The notes beneath the pieces were generated by a model. The model worked only from the letters and a program-made list of their open reading frames with translations, was not told the origin of the DNA and did not search any database. The position numbers and the translations under genes are program-made. Below are positions 43,963 through 52,243 of a DNA stretch of 64,000 nucleotides, piece by piece. This stretch comes from Halovenus sp037080055 (GTDB taxonomy: Archaea; Halobacteriota; Halobacteria; Halobacteriales; Haloarculaceae): positions 248,001-312,000 of the forward strand of contig NZ_JBAOJI010000002.1 in NCBI RefSeq assembly GCF_037080055.1, given 5' to 3'. Position 1 is the first letter of the stretch; every line of letters starts with the position of its first letter.

Positions 43963-45798
43963 CTATTTCGTGGGGACCGTAATCTCGATCCGATTCCCTC
44001 GTGGCTCGACGGTCTCGTAGTCGAGGCTCCCTCCGGAGCGACTGACGATCAGATTCACGAGCCACAGACCGAGCCCACTCCCGTGATAGATCGCTGTCTG
44101 ATCTTCGTCACCGAGCAGCACCGCCCGCTCCATTTCCGGAATCTCTGGCCCGGTATCACTAACGTACAGTCGCGTCTGATCGTCCTGTTCGACGGTGATC
44201 GTTACCGACGGGTCCTCGGCATCGTTGTGGATGACGGCGTTGCGGACGAGTTCTTCGACCGCAGTCTCGAAGTTCGCCAGAACAGTCGCAAGCAGCCCCG
44301 ACGGACAGTCGACGGTGACCGTCGCGTCAGGGTGTTTGGTTGCGATGGTCTCGGAAATATGACTGAGAAGTTCTTGCAGTTCGGCTTCGATTACCTTCGG
44401 TTGATCGGTCAACACGTCCGTGATCGCTTTCTCTTTCTCGGCCAGTTCGCTCAGTTCGTCGCCTTTTTTGATGATCTCATCCGGGCCGGTGAGTTGGTGC
44501 TCGTGGTTTGCCTGGATCGTCTCTGCCCAGCCTTGAATGACGTTCATCCCGTTGCGGACGTTATGCCGTAACACTCGCCCGAGAACTTTCAGTTGTTGCT
44601 CGCGCTCTTTGCGCTTTGTCGCGTCCTGCTGGAAGCCAACGTAGTTGACGACAGACCCGTTGTCGTCTCGCACTGGTGCGATCGTGAGTTGATTCCAGAA
44701 CTGCGTCCCGTCTTTCCGGTAGTTCAAGATATCGACCGAGACCGACTCCTCGGCTTCCAGTGCGGCCCGAATCTTGTCGACCTGTGCCGGATCTGTCTCC
44801 TCGCCCTGTAGAAACCGACAGTTCTCCCCGACTACTTCGTCCTCGTCGTAGCCAGTCAACTCCTCGAAGGCTTCGTTCACGTAGATTAGCGGGTTATCGG
44901 GCTGGTCAGGATCCGAGATGGTGATGCCAACGGGGGCTCTGTCGATGGCTTGGTTCAGCCGTTCGAGTTGCTGCTTGCGCTGCTTTCGCTCTGTGATGTC
45001 TGTCTGGATCGCGACGAATGCTTTCGTCTCCTCGCCCTCAGTGATGGGGGCGATGGTCTGTGAGGCGTAGTACAACTCTCCGTCTTTGCGGCGGTCGACG
45101 ACATCGGCCTGCCAGATCTCGCCCCTCGTCACCGTGTCCCACAGCTCCTCGAAATACTCCTCGGGCATCTCGCCGGAGTTGAGCATGCGAGGTGTCTGAC
45201 CGATCGCTTCCGCACTGTCGTACCCCGTGATCTCCTCGAACGCCGGATTGACGTATTTGATCTTCCCGTCGGGGTCGGTAATGTAGACGGCGTATCCAGC
45301 CTCGTCGACCGCTTGCTGGAACAGTTCGAGGGTGTTCGTTCGGCGCTCGAGGTCCAGCGACTGGACGCGAAGTCGGAGTAGCGCCTGAATCCGCCACTCG
45401 AGTTCAGCCTGTTTGATCGGTAGCGAGACGATTTCGTCGATTGTCGTCGCGAAGACGTTGTCGGCGATCCGTCCGCCGTCGACGTCGATCACGTCGGTTC
45501 GCTTCTCCGGCAACAACAACAGCACCGGGAGCAACACCGGCTGGGCCTCGGATTTCACCTGTTCGAGCTGATCTCTGTGCTCTGTGAGCGCGGCTTCGTC
45601 GACGATACAGAGATCGAATTCCGCGTCCGTGATGGGGCGGTCGGTCTCGACTGCCTGGTGGGTTTCGTGGTCGTCGAGCCACTGCTGGAGCACCCGGAGA
45701 TTACCGCTGTTGCTGACCAGCGGATAGATCCGGGCGGACTCTGCCACACTTTCCGGATCGTGTCTCGAACTGACGAGATCGTCGAGTTGGTTTAGCAT
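43963..45798 (-). CDS. Sensor histidine kinase with PAS and LOV domains
   Basis: The 611-aa soluble protein has an N-terminal receiver-like region (~1-140, LCIVDEAALTEHRDQLEQV but no canonical phosphoacceptor), PAS 1 (~158-270), a LOV-type PAS 2 (~285-395), the H-box RHNVRN (His412) and a HATPase_c domain (~505-611: VEELVRNAVIHN, VSDTGPEIPE, HGSGLGLWLV). PAS 2 has GENCRFLQG with Cys327, NYRKDG (Asn359), FWN (Asn369) and Gln390, the FMN-contacting set of LOV photoreceptors. No membrane helix. The ATG at 45798 lies 5 nt after the KaiC-like gene. Confidence 0.9.
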   Translation of the reverse strand: MLNQLDDLVSSRHDPESVAESARIYPLVSNSGNLRVLQQWLDDHETHQAVETDRPITDAEFDLCIVDEAALTEHRDQLEQVKSEAQPVLLPVLLLLPEKRTDVIDVDGGRIADNVFATTIDEIVSLPIKQAELEWRIQALLRLRVQSLDLERRTNTLELFQQAVDEAGYAVYITDPDGKIKYVNPAFEEITGYDSAEAIGQTPRMLNSGEMPEEYFEELWDTVTRGEIWQADVVDRRKDGELYYASQTIAPITEGEETKAFVAIQTDITERKQRKQQLERLNQAIDRAPVGITISDPDQPDNPLIYVNEAFEELTGYDEDEVVGENCRFLQGEETDPAQVDKIRAALEAEESVSVDILNYRKDGTQFWNQLTIAPVRDDNGSVVNYVGFQQDATKRKEREQQLKVLGRVLRHNVRNGMNVIQGWAETIQANHEHQLTGPDEIIKKGDELSELAEKEKAITDVLTDQPKVIEAELQELLSHISETIATKHPDATVTVDCPSGLLATVLANFETAVEELVRNAVIHNDAEDPSVTITVEQDDQTRLYVSDTGPEIPEMERAVLLGDEDQTAIYHGSGLGLWLVNLIVSRSGGSLDYETVEPRGNRIEITVPTK

Positions 45799-45803
45799 AG
45801 TAC

Positions 45804-47264
45804 TCAGGGTGATTCGTCGGTCCACTCCGGTGTTCCCGTCAGAATCCCTCGCAGTTCGGTCAGCGGCTCCCCGATCTCGACGCCAGCGCTCGTGATTTCG
45901 AGTTCTCGAAGCCGCGGTTCGTAGGCGCTCGTGCGCTTTTTCAGGACGCCGATTACCTTCCGGAGTTCGCCTTTGTATTCGACGTGGCGGAGAATAACGA
46001 TCGTATCCGCCAGGTGGCTGATCCGCTGTTCGGTCGCCTGGAACGACCCGGTGATCTGGTGGACCTCGTTGGTGACCAGCCCCGTGACACCCCGGTTGCG
46101 AAGATACTGCCCAATCTTGACGAGTTCGTCACTTGGATCGTCGAATCCGATGAGTCCCCGCTCGAATCCAGTCGTGCCGTCGATCATCACCAGCTCTGTC
46201 CCGCGCTGTTCGACCTCCTCGCGAAGGTGGGCCGTGAACTCGTCGACTGTCTGCGTTCCCGAGTCGATCTCTCGGATCGTCAGTGTTCCGTCGTCGAGGA
46301 GGTCACGAACGGGGATGTTTACGGCCTCCGAACGGGCGAGCAACGTCTCCGTATCCTCCTCGAAACTGTAGAGCACGGACCGAATGTCCTGCTTGGCAGC
46401 CTCCGCGATAAACTGCAGTCCGGTGGTCGTCTTTCCGACACCGGTCGGTCCACTCAAAAACGTCACCGTCCCGGTCGTAACGCCGCCGGAGAGCATCTTG
46501 TCGAGTTCACCGATCCCCGAGGAGAGTTCCCTGTGCTGTCGCGGTTCGTTCGCAGCATCCAACTGCAGTTTGGGAAAGACCTGCATCCCGCTGTCGCTGA
46601 TCCGAAGGGTGTGCCGACCGCGCTGTGCCGAGGAGCCCCGAAACTTCGAGACGTGTATCGTCCGGTAGTCGGGATTCTCCTCGACGTTGATCACCGCGTC
46701 GACGAGAAACTGGAGGTCGTCGTCGGGCATCGACGCTGCTGCCTGTGAAGTGAGGACGACCGTTGCGTCCTCGGCTTTCAGAAAGTCGAGCAGGCTCAGA
46801 ATCTGGGACCGAAACTGGTGTTCGTCGGTCGTCAGATATCGAAACTCCGTCGCCGGATCGATGACGACGCGGTCGATTTCGTTCCCGTCGACTGCCTCTC
46901 GAATGTCCTCGACGAACGACGGCCCCTCCACTTCGGCGGAACTGAACAGATCGTACGTCTCGCTGGTCTGGAAGGCCTCGCCCGATGGCGAGAGACTGAG
47001 GAAACTGATCGGCTCGATATCTAACCCGAAACTCGCTGCCGAATCTCGGATGTACTCCCCCGGTTCGCCGAGATTGATGTACAACCCCGTTTCTCCGGCG
47101 CTGACACCCTCTGCGAGGAAGTGCAGCGCGAAGATGGTCTTCCCTGACCCTGGCGGACCGCGGACCAGCACCGCCGACTGCTCACGCAATCCACCGCTAA
47201 GTACCGTGTCCATCCCCGGAACCCCGGTCGAAAGGCGCCCATCCGGGCTACTCTGCCCTGACAT
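45804..47264 (-). CDS. KaiC-like two-domain RecA-fold ATPase
   Basis: The 486-aa protein has tandem KaiC domains: CI-like with Walker A GPPGSGKT (36-43) and Walker B VVIDP, CII-like with GPTGVGKT (272-279) and MIDG (~360). After CII it has LKKRTSAYEPRLREL (~441-455), which lies where cyanobacterial KaiC carries its Ser/Thr phosphosites and so could be phosphorylated. No kaiA or kaiB is visible. In haloarchaea, KaiC-like ATPases act in signalling, sometimes with diurnal expression. It is the first gene of an operon with the LOV kinase. ATG 47264 was chosen; 47306 is possible. Confidence 0.9.
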   Translation of the reverse strand: MSGQSSPDGRLSTGVPGMDTVLSGGLREQSAVLVRGPPGSGKTIFALHFLAEGVSAGETGLYINLGEPGEYIRDSAASFGLDIEPISFLSLSPSGEAFQTSETYDLFSSAEVEGPSFVEDIREAVDGNEIDRVVIDPATEFRYLTTDEHQFRSQILSLLDFLKAEDATVVLTSQAAASMPDDDLQFLVDAVINVEENPDYRTIHVSKFRGSSAQRGRHTLRISDSGMQVFPKLQLDAANEPRQHRELSSGIGELDKMLSGGVTTGTVTFLSGPTGVGKTTTGLQFIAEAAKQDIRSVLYSFEEDTETLLARSEAVNIPVRDLLDDGTLTIREIDSGTQTVDEFTAHLREEVEQRGTELVMIDGTTGFERGLIGFDDPSDELVKIGQYLRNRGVTGLVTNEVHQITGSFQATEQRISHLADTIVILRHVEYKGELRKVIGVLKKRTSAYEPRLRELEITSAGVEIGEPLTELRGILTGTPEWTDESP

Positions 47265-47328
47265 ACTCACGTATGTAACGGACGGCCCAGGATTAACTGT
47301 TGGCATCGCATCGAGGTTGTGGTCTCTC

Positions 47329-48450
47329 TCAGGACTCGAAAAACGCCGCCAGTCGATCCGCCGCCTCCTCGACCCGTGGTGTGACGAGCGCGAACCGTAT
47401 CCACTCGCTGCGGGCGTCGCTGAAGGCTTCACCGGGCATCCCCGCGACGCCTGCGTCGTCGATCAGTCGCTCGACGTTGTCCATCGTCCCCTCGAAGTCG
47501 GGGAACCGCGCCATCACGTAGAACGCGCCCTCCGGTTCGGTGTACTTCGCTCCAGCGTCGTCGAGTGCGTCTGTGAAGGCGTCGATCCGCTCGGCCAGCA
47601 GTTCCCGGTTGGCCTCGTAGTAACTCGGATCCGTGTTCTGCAGCGCGTGCAGCACCGCCGCCTGCGCCGGCCGGGAGCTCGTGACGTTGGTGAGCATGTG
47701 CCGCGAGCGCGCGCCCTCCATCAGTTCGCCGTTGGGGCCGTCCGGGTGGGGAAAGACCGCGTAGCCAACTCTGAAGCCCGTGATCGCCATCGATTTCGAG
47801 AACGAGTTGGTGACGATCCGGTGGGGAGAGTCGGCCGCCAGCGCAGACTCGAACCGGCCGGAGTAGTCGAAGTGATCGTAGACTTCGTCGCTCAACAGCA
47901 TCGCGTCGTACTCCTCGGCGACGGCGACGAGTTCGTGAATCGTCTCGGCGTCGTAGGTCACACCGAGTGGGTTGTTCGGGGAGTTGACGACGACAGCGGC
48001 AGTCTCTGCGCTGATCTGCTCGCGCACGTCCGCCGGATCGATATCGCCGCGGTCGGTGACCGGGACGAAGTCCATGTCGGCGTCGAGCATCTCCGCGCGG
48101 CCGGCGTAGTAGGGATAGACCGGGTCGACGAGCAGCACCTCCGACCCCGACATGTGTTCGAGACTTTCCGCCATCGCGAGATGATTGGCCTCGCCCGCGC
48201 CGTTCGTGATGATGACCTGCTCGATATCGACGCCGCGTCGGGTTGCGATCTCTTCGCGTAGTTCCCGGAGGCCGACGCTGGCGGGGTACTGAAACTCCTC
48301 GGGGTCGCCGTCGGCGTAGCTTCGCAGCCCCTCCCGCAGGGCCTGTGGTGGCTCCCAATCGGGATTGCCGCTCACCATGTCGACGACATCGCGGTCGGCC
48401 CGCTGGGCGTACTGCATGACGCGGAAGAACTGGGGCGTCTCGTAATCCAT
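47329..48450 (-). CDS. PLP-dependent aminotransferase, class I/II
   Basis: The 373-aa enzyme shows the fold-type I pattern: N-terminal MVSGNPDWEPP, ITNGAGEANHLAM (~80-92), VVNSPNNPLGVTYD (~152-165) with the cofactor-binding Asn, LLSDEVYDHFDY, and the PLP lysine in NSFSKSMAITGFRVGYA (~219-235). The C-terminus has the substrate-carboxylate Arg in EWIRFAL. Substrate could be aspartate, alanine or an aromatic amino acid; not resolved. It is upstream of the KaiC-like gene in the same direction, 64 nt apart. Confidence 0.9.
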   Translation of the reverse strand: MDYETPQFFRVMQYAQRADRDVVDMVSGNPDWEPPQALREGLRSYADGDPEEFQYPASVGLRELREEIATRRGVDIEQVIITNGAGEANHLAMAESLEHMSGSEVLLVDPVYPYYAGRAEMLDADMDFVPVTDRGDIDPADVREQISAETAAVVVNSPNNPLGVTYDAETIHELVAVAEEYDAMLLSDEVYDHFDYSGRFESALAADSPHRIVTNSFSKSMAITGFRVGYAVFPHPDGPNGELMEGARSRHMLTNVTSSRPAQAAVLHALQNTDPSYYEANRELLAERIDAFTDALDDAGAKYTEPEGAFYVMARFPDFEGTMDNVERLIDDAGVAGMPGEAFSDARSEWIRFALVTPRVEEAADRLAAFFES

Positions 48451-48534
48451 ACCTTCCGGTGGGTGTTCGTCCGACTTTGACGTTTGGACTTCAGTGTGGT
48501 CTCCGCACTGTGTCAGGACAGCCGAATCGTTCGG

Positions 48535-48837
48535 TCACGGCTCGACCGAACAACTTTCTTCGCAGTCGCCGGGACAGTCACACGACCACTCTCCGCACTG
48601 GTCACAGCAACTCGTCCGATTGATCGTAGCGAGTGAAACAGCGATTCCTAACCCACTAACTGCGGCGCCGGGTACGGAACCGATCACTGGCACGACCACG
48701 GTGTCTCCGAGAATACTGAGGCTATACCCCGCGACGATCCCCGCAAGAAGCATTACGAGAAATCGGCCGCTGAAGACGCGGTCGAGGAGGGCTCGGCCGT
48801 CGAATCGGCCTCTCAGCGGGTCCGTTTTCGCTGGCAT
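48535..48837 (-). CDS. Small membrane protein with a cysteine-rich C-terminal tail
   Basis: The 100-aa protein has a basic N-terminus, two membrane helices (~27-45 and ~50-70), and a tail with eight cysteines in 20 residues arranged as CCDQCG, CDCPGDC and a final C. Such a tail should bind metal (zinc, copper or Fe-S). I do not recognise the family. Possible roles are metal sensing or redox anchoring. It is encoded between the aminotransferase and the nucleoside phosphorylase, on the same strand. Confidence 0.7.
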   Translation of the reverse strand: MPAKTDPLRGRFDGRALLDRVFSGRFLVMLLAGIVAGYSLSILGDTVVVPVIGSVPGAAVSGLGIAVSLATINRTSCCDQCGEWSCDCPGDCEESCSVEP

Positions 48838-48912
48838 GTCAGTACTGGCAACGCGGCTTCAAAAGAATTCTTTGATACGATAACTGGCTGTCGGCTGTTT
48901 TCAGGTACGACC

Positions 48913-49710
48913 TTACATCGCTTGCCACGCGGTCGTCGCCGTGTCGACCACTTCGAGCGCGCTCTTGCTTCCGTTCGCTTCGCCTTTCTCGAAGTCCTCC
49001 TCGGCCTGACCCATCTGATTAGTCACGTGCGCGAAACAGACGACTGGCCGGTCTCGAACTGCAGCGAAGGTGTACAGCGCGGCCGCCTCCATCTCGACGG
49101 CGAGGATGTCCTCCGCACGGGCCTGCTCGATTGCCGTCTCGGTCTCCCTGAACGGCGCGTCGGTCGTCCACGTCGCACCCGTGTAGACCGGCCGGGAGAC
49201 GGCGTCACACTCCTGTTCAACAGCGGTCCGGAGGTCCTCGTCGAGCGTCGCGTACCGTTCCGGCTCGCGGTAGTGGTGGCTGGTTCCCTCGTCCCGCAGC
49301 GCCCGATCGATCAGCACGAAATACGGCGGGTCCTCGCGGGGCTGGATCTGGCCGGAGGAGGTGATGCTGATCAGCAACTCACAGCCGGCGGCGAACAACT
49401 GCTCGGCGACGAGGACGGCGAAGGAGGAACCGACCGCACAGCCGATGATTCCGTAGCTCTGGCCGTTCCGCTCGAACCGGTAGAGATCGGTGTGATAGCC
49501 CGGCCACGTCGGGTCCTGTTCTGCCTGTCCTGTCTCGCGGAGATGTCGGACGATATCGCCGTCCGGATCGAGCACGCAGATCTCGGGCACTGGTTCGTCG
49601 GGGAGATCCTTCTGCCGGCGGGCCTCCGACAGCAAGGCGCTCGGGTCGAAGACTGACGGCTCTCCGTAGGCTTTGGCCGCGAACAGCGGCGACTCCGAAT
49701 CCTCACTCAT
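48913..49710 (-). CDS. Nucleoside phosphorylase (uridine phosphorylase-like, PNP/UDP family)
   Basis: The 265-aa protein has the PNP/UDP-1 fold. An ITSSGQIQPREDPPYFVLIDRALRDEGTSHHY region corresponds to the base/phosphate-binding strand and loop. The signature VEMEAAALYTFAAVR (~222-236) positions the ribose 2'-OH-binding Met-Glu pair. It cleaves nucleosides with phosphate to give base and ribose-1-phosphate. The ATG at 49710 gives a full-length enzyme. Substrate (uridine or purine) is uncertain. Confidence 0.87.
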   Translation of the reverse strand: MSEDSESPLFAAKAYGEPSVFDPSALLSEARRQKDLPDEPVPEICVLDPDGDIVRHLRETGQAEQDPTWPGYHTDLYRFERNGQSYGIIGCAVGSSFAVLVAEQLFAAGCELLISITSSGQIQPREDPPYFVLIDRALRDEGTSHHYREPERYATLDEDLRTAVEQECDAVSRPVYTGATWTTDAPFRETETAIEQARAEDILAVEMEAAALYTFAAVRDRPVVCFAHVTNQMGQAEEDFEKGEANGSKSALEVVDTATTAWQAM

Positions 49711-49854
49711 GGTTCGAAGTCCACGACGATGCTGTCTGCTGTGTCTGTCTCCTCCGGTCCATGTCACAAGAGGCGACTGGCCTCGTTGTAACCGTTGTGC
49801 CTCCTCGGCCGGGAAGCCGTGACCTTTTGAGTCCCAACCGCCTAGCCCAGTCAA

Positions 49855-50307
49855 ATGCGGATCGAACTCCGGGTCTGTCGACACTGTTTCGAGGGCGAAC
49901 ACGAGAACGAACACAAGACGAAGATCACGCGGGATCTCGTTGCCTGTGCGGAGATCATCGAGGAAAACGTTCAACACACCGAACTCGACGATATCCACAT
50001 CCGGTGGGTTACGGAGGACGAAGATGACGACGGGCGTCCCGAGGCGATTCCCGCGGTCGCTGCAACCATCCAGAACGAGCAGATCATGGTCTCGGATACC
50101 CAGCTCATCACGATGGGCGAGAACGGTTACATGATGGTCTACCCGAACCCACAGGACGCGCTGAAGGTGCTGTCAGGGAACATCAACGAGATCAACGGAG
50201 TCATAGACAAAAACGTCGTGCCGAAACTCTCGGAGGAGGGCGCCGAAATCCTCACCAACGCGGGGACGGCAGCAGTGGAGCGCGACGAAGACGACGCAGA
50301 TTACTGA
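49855..50307 (+). CDS. Conserved archaeal protein of unknown function
   Basis: The 150-aa soluble protein starts MRIELRVCRHCFEGEHEN, with a CxxC pair (C8, C11) but no second pair, so zinc binding would need other ligands or a dimer. A mixed alpha/beta body follows (VAATIQNEQIMVSDTQLITM, then GENGYMMVYPNP) and ends in a helical acidic tail. I do not recognise the family. A weak TATA (cttttgag, ~49823-49830) is at -27. It ends tail-to-tail with the small winged-helix gene, overlapping by 7 nt. Confidence 0.65.
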   Translation: MRIELRVCRHCFEGEHENEHKTKITRDLVACAEIIEENVQHTELDDIHIRWVTEDEDDDGRPEAIPAVAATIQNEQIMVSDTQLITMGENGYMMVYPNPQDALKVLSGNINEINGVIDKNVVPKLSEEGAEILTNAGTAAVERDEDDADY

Positions 50308-50582
50308 TCGGCTGACGGCTCGACTGCGAGCGTGTAGACGCGCTTGCGAGCGTCGTTGAACGAAAAGCGCGAATTGACGACTTCGATCTCTTCCAGTCGG
50401 TTCAGGGCGTATCTGACCGTCCGGGCCGGCAACAGCGTCTCCTCGGCGAGTTGGCTCTGGGTGAGTGGACCGTCGTATTCCAGCACCTTCGCCACCAGTT
50501 TCGCGCTGGGCGGCAACTCCGCCACTGCATCCCAGCCAGTCGCCGAAACCTCTGCAGATCCTGCTGACTCTGATGTACTCAT
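50301..50582 (-). CDS. Small MarR-like winged-helix protein
   Basis: The 93-aa product is essentially one winged-helix domain: PPSAKLVAKVLEYDGPLTQSQLAEETLLPARTVRYALNRLEE (residues ~24-65 in outline, with ARTVRYALNRL as recognition helix) and a beta-wing (VVNSRFSFNDARKRVYTL). It is probably a DNA-binding regulator working as a dimer. Many haloarchaea have such small proteins. It is divergent from the TnpB element, whose insertion lies just upstream of its promoter. Confidence 0.82.
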   Translation of the reverse strand: MSTSESAGSAEVSATGWDAVAELPPSAKLVAKVLEYDGPLTQSQLAEETLLPARTVRYALNRLEEIEVVNSRFSFNDARKRVYTLAVEPSADQ

Positions 50583-50830
50583 GTTATCCCTTCGGTGATG
50601 CGGGAAAATAATACTTACTACTCCGATGTATTACCACAGAGAATCTACCGGCTAGTATCGCTGGCTCTTCTCCCCGATTTGCACGCCCCAACGGCTGTGA
50701 TTTCAGCGTTTTCGAGGTGGGGCCTCCGACCTCAAGGAGCGACCGAAGCGTAGCAAAGGGAGTGAGTAGGCCGGAGAGGAAACCGACATGGTACGACACA
50801 ACCGGCATACTGCGACCGACTGACTCCCGA

Positions 50831-50839
50831 ATATATAAG
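50831..50839 (+). promoter_or_regulatory. TATA box of tnpB
   Basis: atatataag is centred ~28 nt before the ATG at 50864, supporting that start and a leaderless transcript. Confidence 0.6.
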
Positions 50840-50863
50840 TACCGTCAAGTACTCTCTGAAGTT

Positions 50864-52111
50864 ATGGACGTGCGTCGAACTGCCGTCGTGAAACTCGACC
50901 TTTCCGACGAGCAACGTGATGCACTCCACCGAACTGCCGAGCAATACCTGTATTGCGCGAACCGAACCGCCGACTACTGTTGGTCCGACACCACCTACAC
51001 TGAGTGCAGAACCAACAAGAGACAGGTTCGTGACGTACTCTACTCCGAACTTCGTGAGGAGACAGACCTACAGGCACAACTCGTCCAAGCCGCCATCAAA
51101 CGCGCCGTCGAAGCCGTCAAAGCGTGTGTCGAACGGTGGAAGAAAGGGCAGCGTGTCTCTTGCCCGACGTTTACCGCTGAAACGATGGACTACGACGCAC
51201 GGAGCGCGACCTTCTACCGCAACAAGGTGTCGCTGGCAACCGTCGAGGGGCGGGTAGAACCATCGTTCGTTCTCCCGGCAGACAGCCCGACGCCTTACGA
51301 GCGGTACGTTCTCTCCGAGGACTACGAGTTCCGCGAAAGTACGGTTCGATACGACGCGGTGGACGACGAGTTCTACATCCAACTCTCGACGCGGCGGATA
51401 GACGGTGACGCAGAGGTTTCGGAAGATACCGGGCACCCCGACCAAACGGTCCTCGGTATCGACCTCGGCGTCAACTCGTTGGCAGTCTCGTCGACCGGTA
51501 CGTTCTGGCAGGGAGACGACTACGACCACTGGTGCCGTGAGTTTGAGAAGCGGCGTGGTGAGATGCAACAGCGCGGCACACAAGCCGCGCACAACGCCTT
51601 GCTTCGCCTCGGGAAGCGCGAAGAAGCGTGGCGGAAACAGTACATCCACACGGTCGCTAACGAACTTGTCGCGGAAGCTGTCGAACACGACTGCGACGTT
51701 ATTGTGTTCGAGGAGTTGACCGACATTCGAGAGCAGCTTCCGCAGGCGAAGTGGCACCACGTTTGGGCGTTCCGACGCCTCTACGAGTACGTCTCCTACA
51801 AAGCACCCGAACAGGGCATCTCCGTGGAGCAAGTCGAACCGAACCACACGTCTCAACGCTGTTCTCGGACGGATTGTGGGTTCACGCACGAGGACAACCG
51901 CCACGGAGAACACTTCTGTTGCCAGAAGTGTGGCTACGAGGTGAACGCGGATTACAACGGTGCAAAGAATATCGGGCTACGGTACGCCCGAAAGCGGACA
52001 CACAGACTCCGTTCCTCGCCCAAGTCGGGGAGCGGAGACGCAGAAGTAGACCTGCGTGTGAATGGTGGGACGTTGAACGGCGAGAGTCACCGGCCTATTG
52101 CTGGTGACTGA
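50864..52111 (+). CDS. tnpB: TnpB (OrfB) RNA-guided nuclease of an IS1341-type element
   Basis: The 415-aa protein has the N-terminal OrfB region, a RuvC-like nuclease in three parts (LGIDLGVNSLAVSS with the first Asp, ~205-218; IVFEELTDI with the Glu, ~284-292; and VNADYNGAKNIG with the final Asp, ~361-372), and a C4 zinc finger (CSRTDCG...CQKCG, ~334-357). All catalytic acids are present, so it may be active. TnpB proteins cut DNA guided by an RNA from the element's right end. The reading frame is intact. Confidence 0.9.
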   Translation: MDVRRTAVVKLDLSDEQRDALHRTAEQYLYCANRTADYCWSDTTYTECRTNKRQVRDVLYSELREETDLQAQLVQAAIKRAVEAVKACVERWKKGQRVSCPTFTAETMDYDARSATFYRNKVSLATVEGRVEPSFVLPADSPTPYERYVLSEDYEFRESTVRYDAVDDEFYIQLSTRRIDGDAEVSEDTGHPDQTVLGIDLGVNSLAVSSTGTFWQGDDYDHWCREFEKRRGEMQQRGTQAAHNALLRLGKREEAWRKQYIHTVANELVAEAVEHDCDVIVFEELTDIREQLPQAKWHHVWAFRRLYEYVSYKAPEQGISVEQVEPNHTSQRCSRTDCGFTHEDNRHGEHFCCQKCGYEVNADYNGAKNIGLRYARKRTHRLRSSPKSGSGDAEVDLRVNGGTLNGESHRPIAGD

Positions 52112-52133
52112 TTGCCGGGAGTCCACATCAAAG

Positions 52134-52183
52134 CCCCACCCTCAAGGACCGAGGCGCGTATGCGCCGAGGGAGTAGGTTGGGG
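52134..52183 (+). ncRNA. Predicted 3' structured end of the omega (guide) RNA
   Basis: Just after tnpB, ccccacc (52134-52140) pairs with ggttgggg (52176-52183) with one bulge. Inside it, ggcgc (52153-52157) pairs with gcgcc (52162-52166) around a gtat loop. In TnpB systems the guide RNA scaffold ends at the right element end, and the flanking DNA (from about 52190) serves as guide. The RNA would start upstream within the tnpB 3' part; its 5' end is unknown. Confidence 0.5.
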
Positions 52184-52212
52184 TAGTTTACATATTGGGG
52201 TTGACCCGAAGC

Positions 52213-52220
52213 CTCTTATT
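52213..52220 (+). promoter_or_regulatory. TATA box of pan
   Basis: tcttatta is centred 27 nt before the pan ATG at 52244, giving a leaderless mRNA. A second AT-rich stretch (ctattaaatag, 52231-52241) lies at the start itself. Confidence 0.5.
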
Positions 52221-52243
52221 ACTGAGCCCCCTATTAAATAGTA

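Larger units (their letters stand above)
50701..52190 (+). mobile_element. IS1341-type (IS200/IS605 superfamily) element, TnpB only
   Basis: The element holds tnpB but no tnpA. Both ends contain related imperfect stem-loops in the same orientation: left ctcaagga...gggagtgagtagg (about 50731-50770) and right ctcaagga...gggagtagg (52141-52178). This is the usual pattern for ends recognised by the Y1 transposase. Exact ends cannot be fixed because this superfamily makes no target duplication. It sits between the winged-helix gene and pan. Confidence 0.7.
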
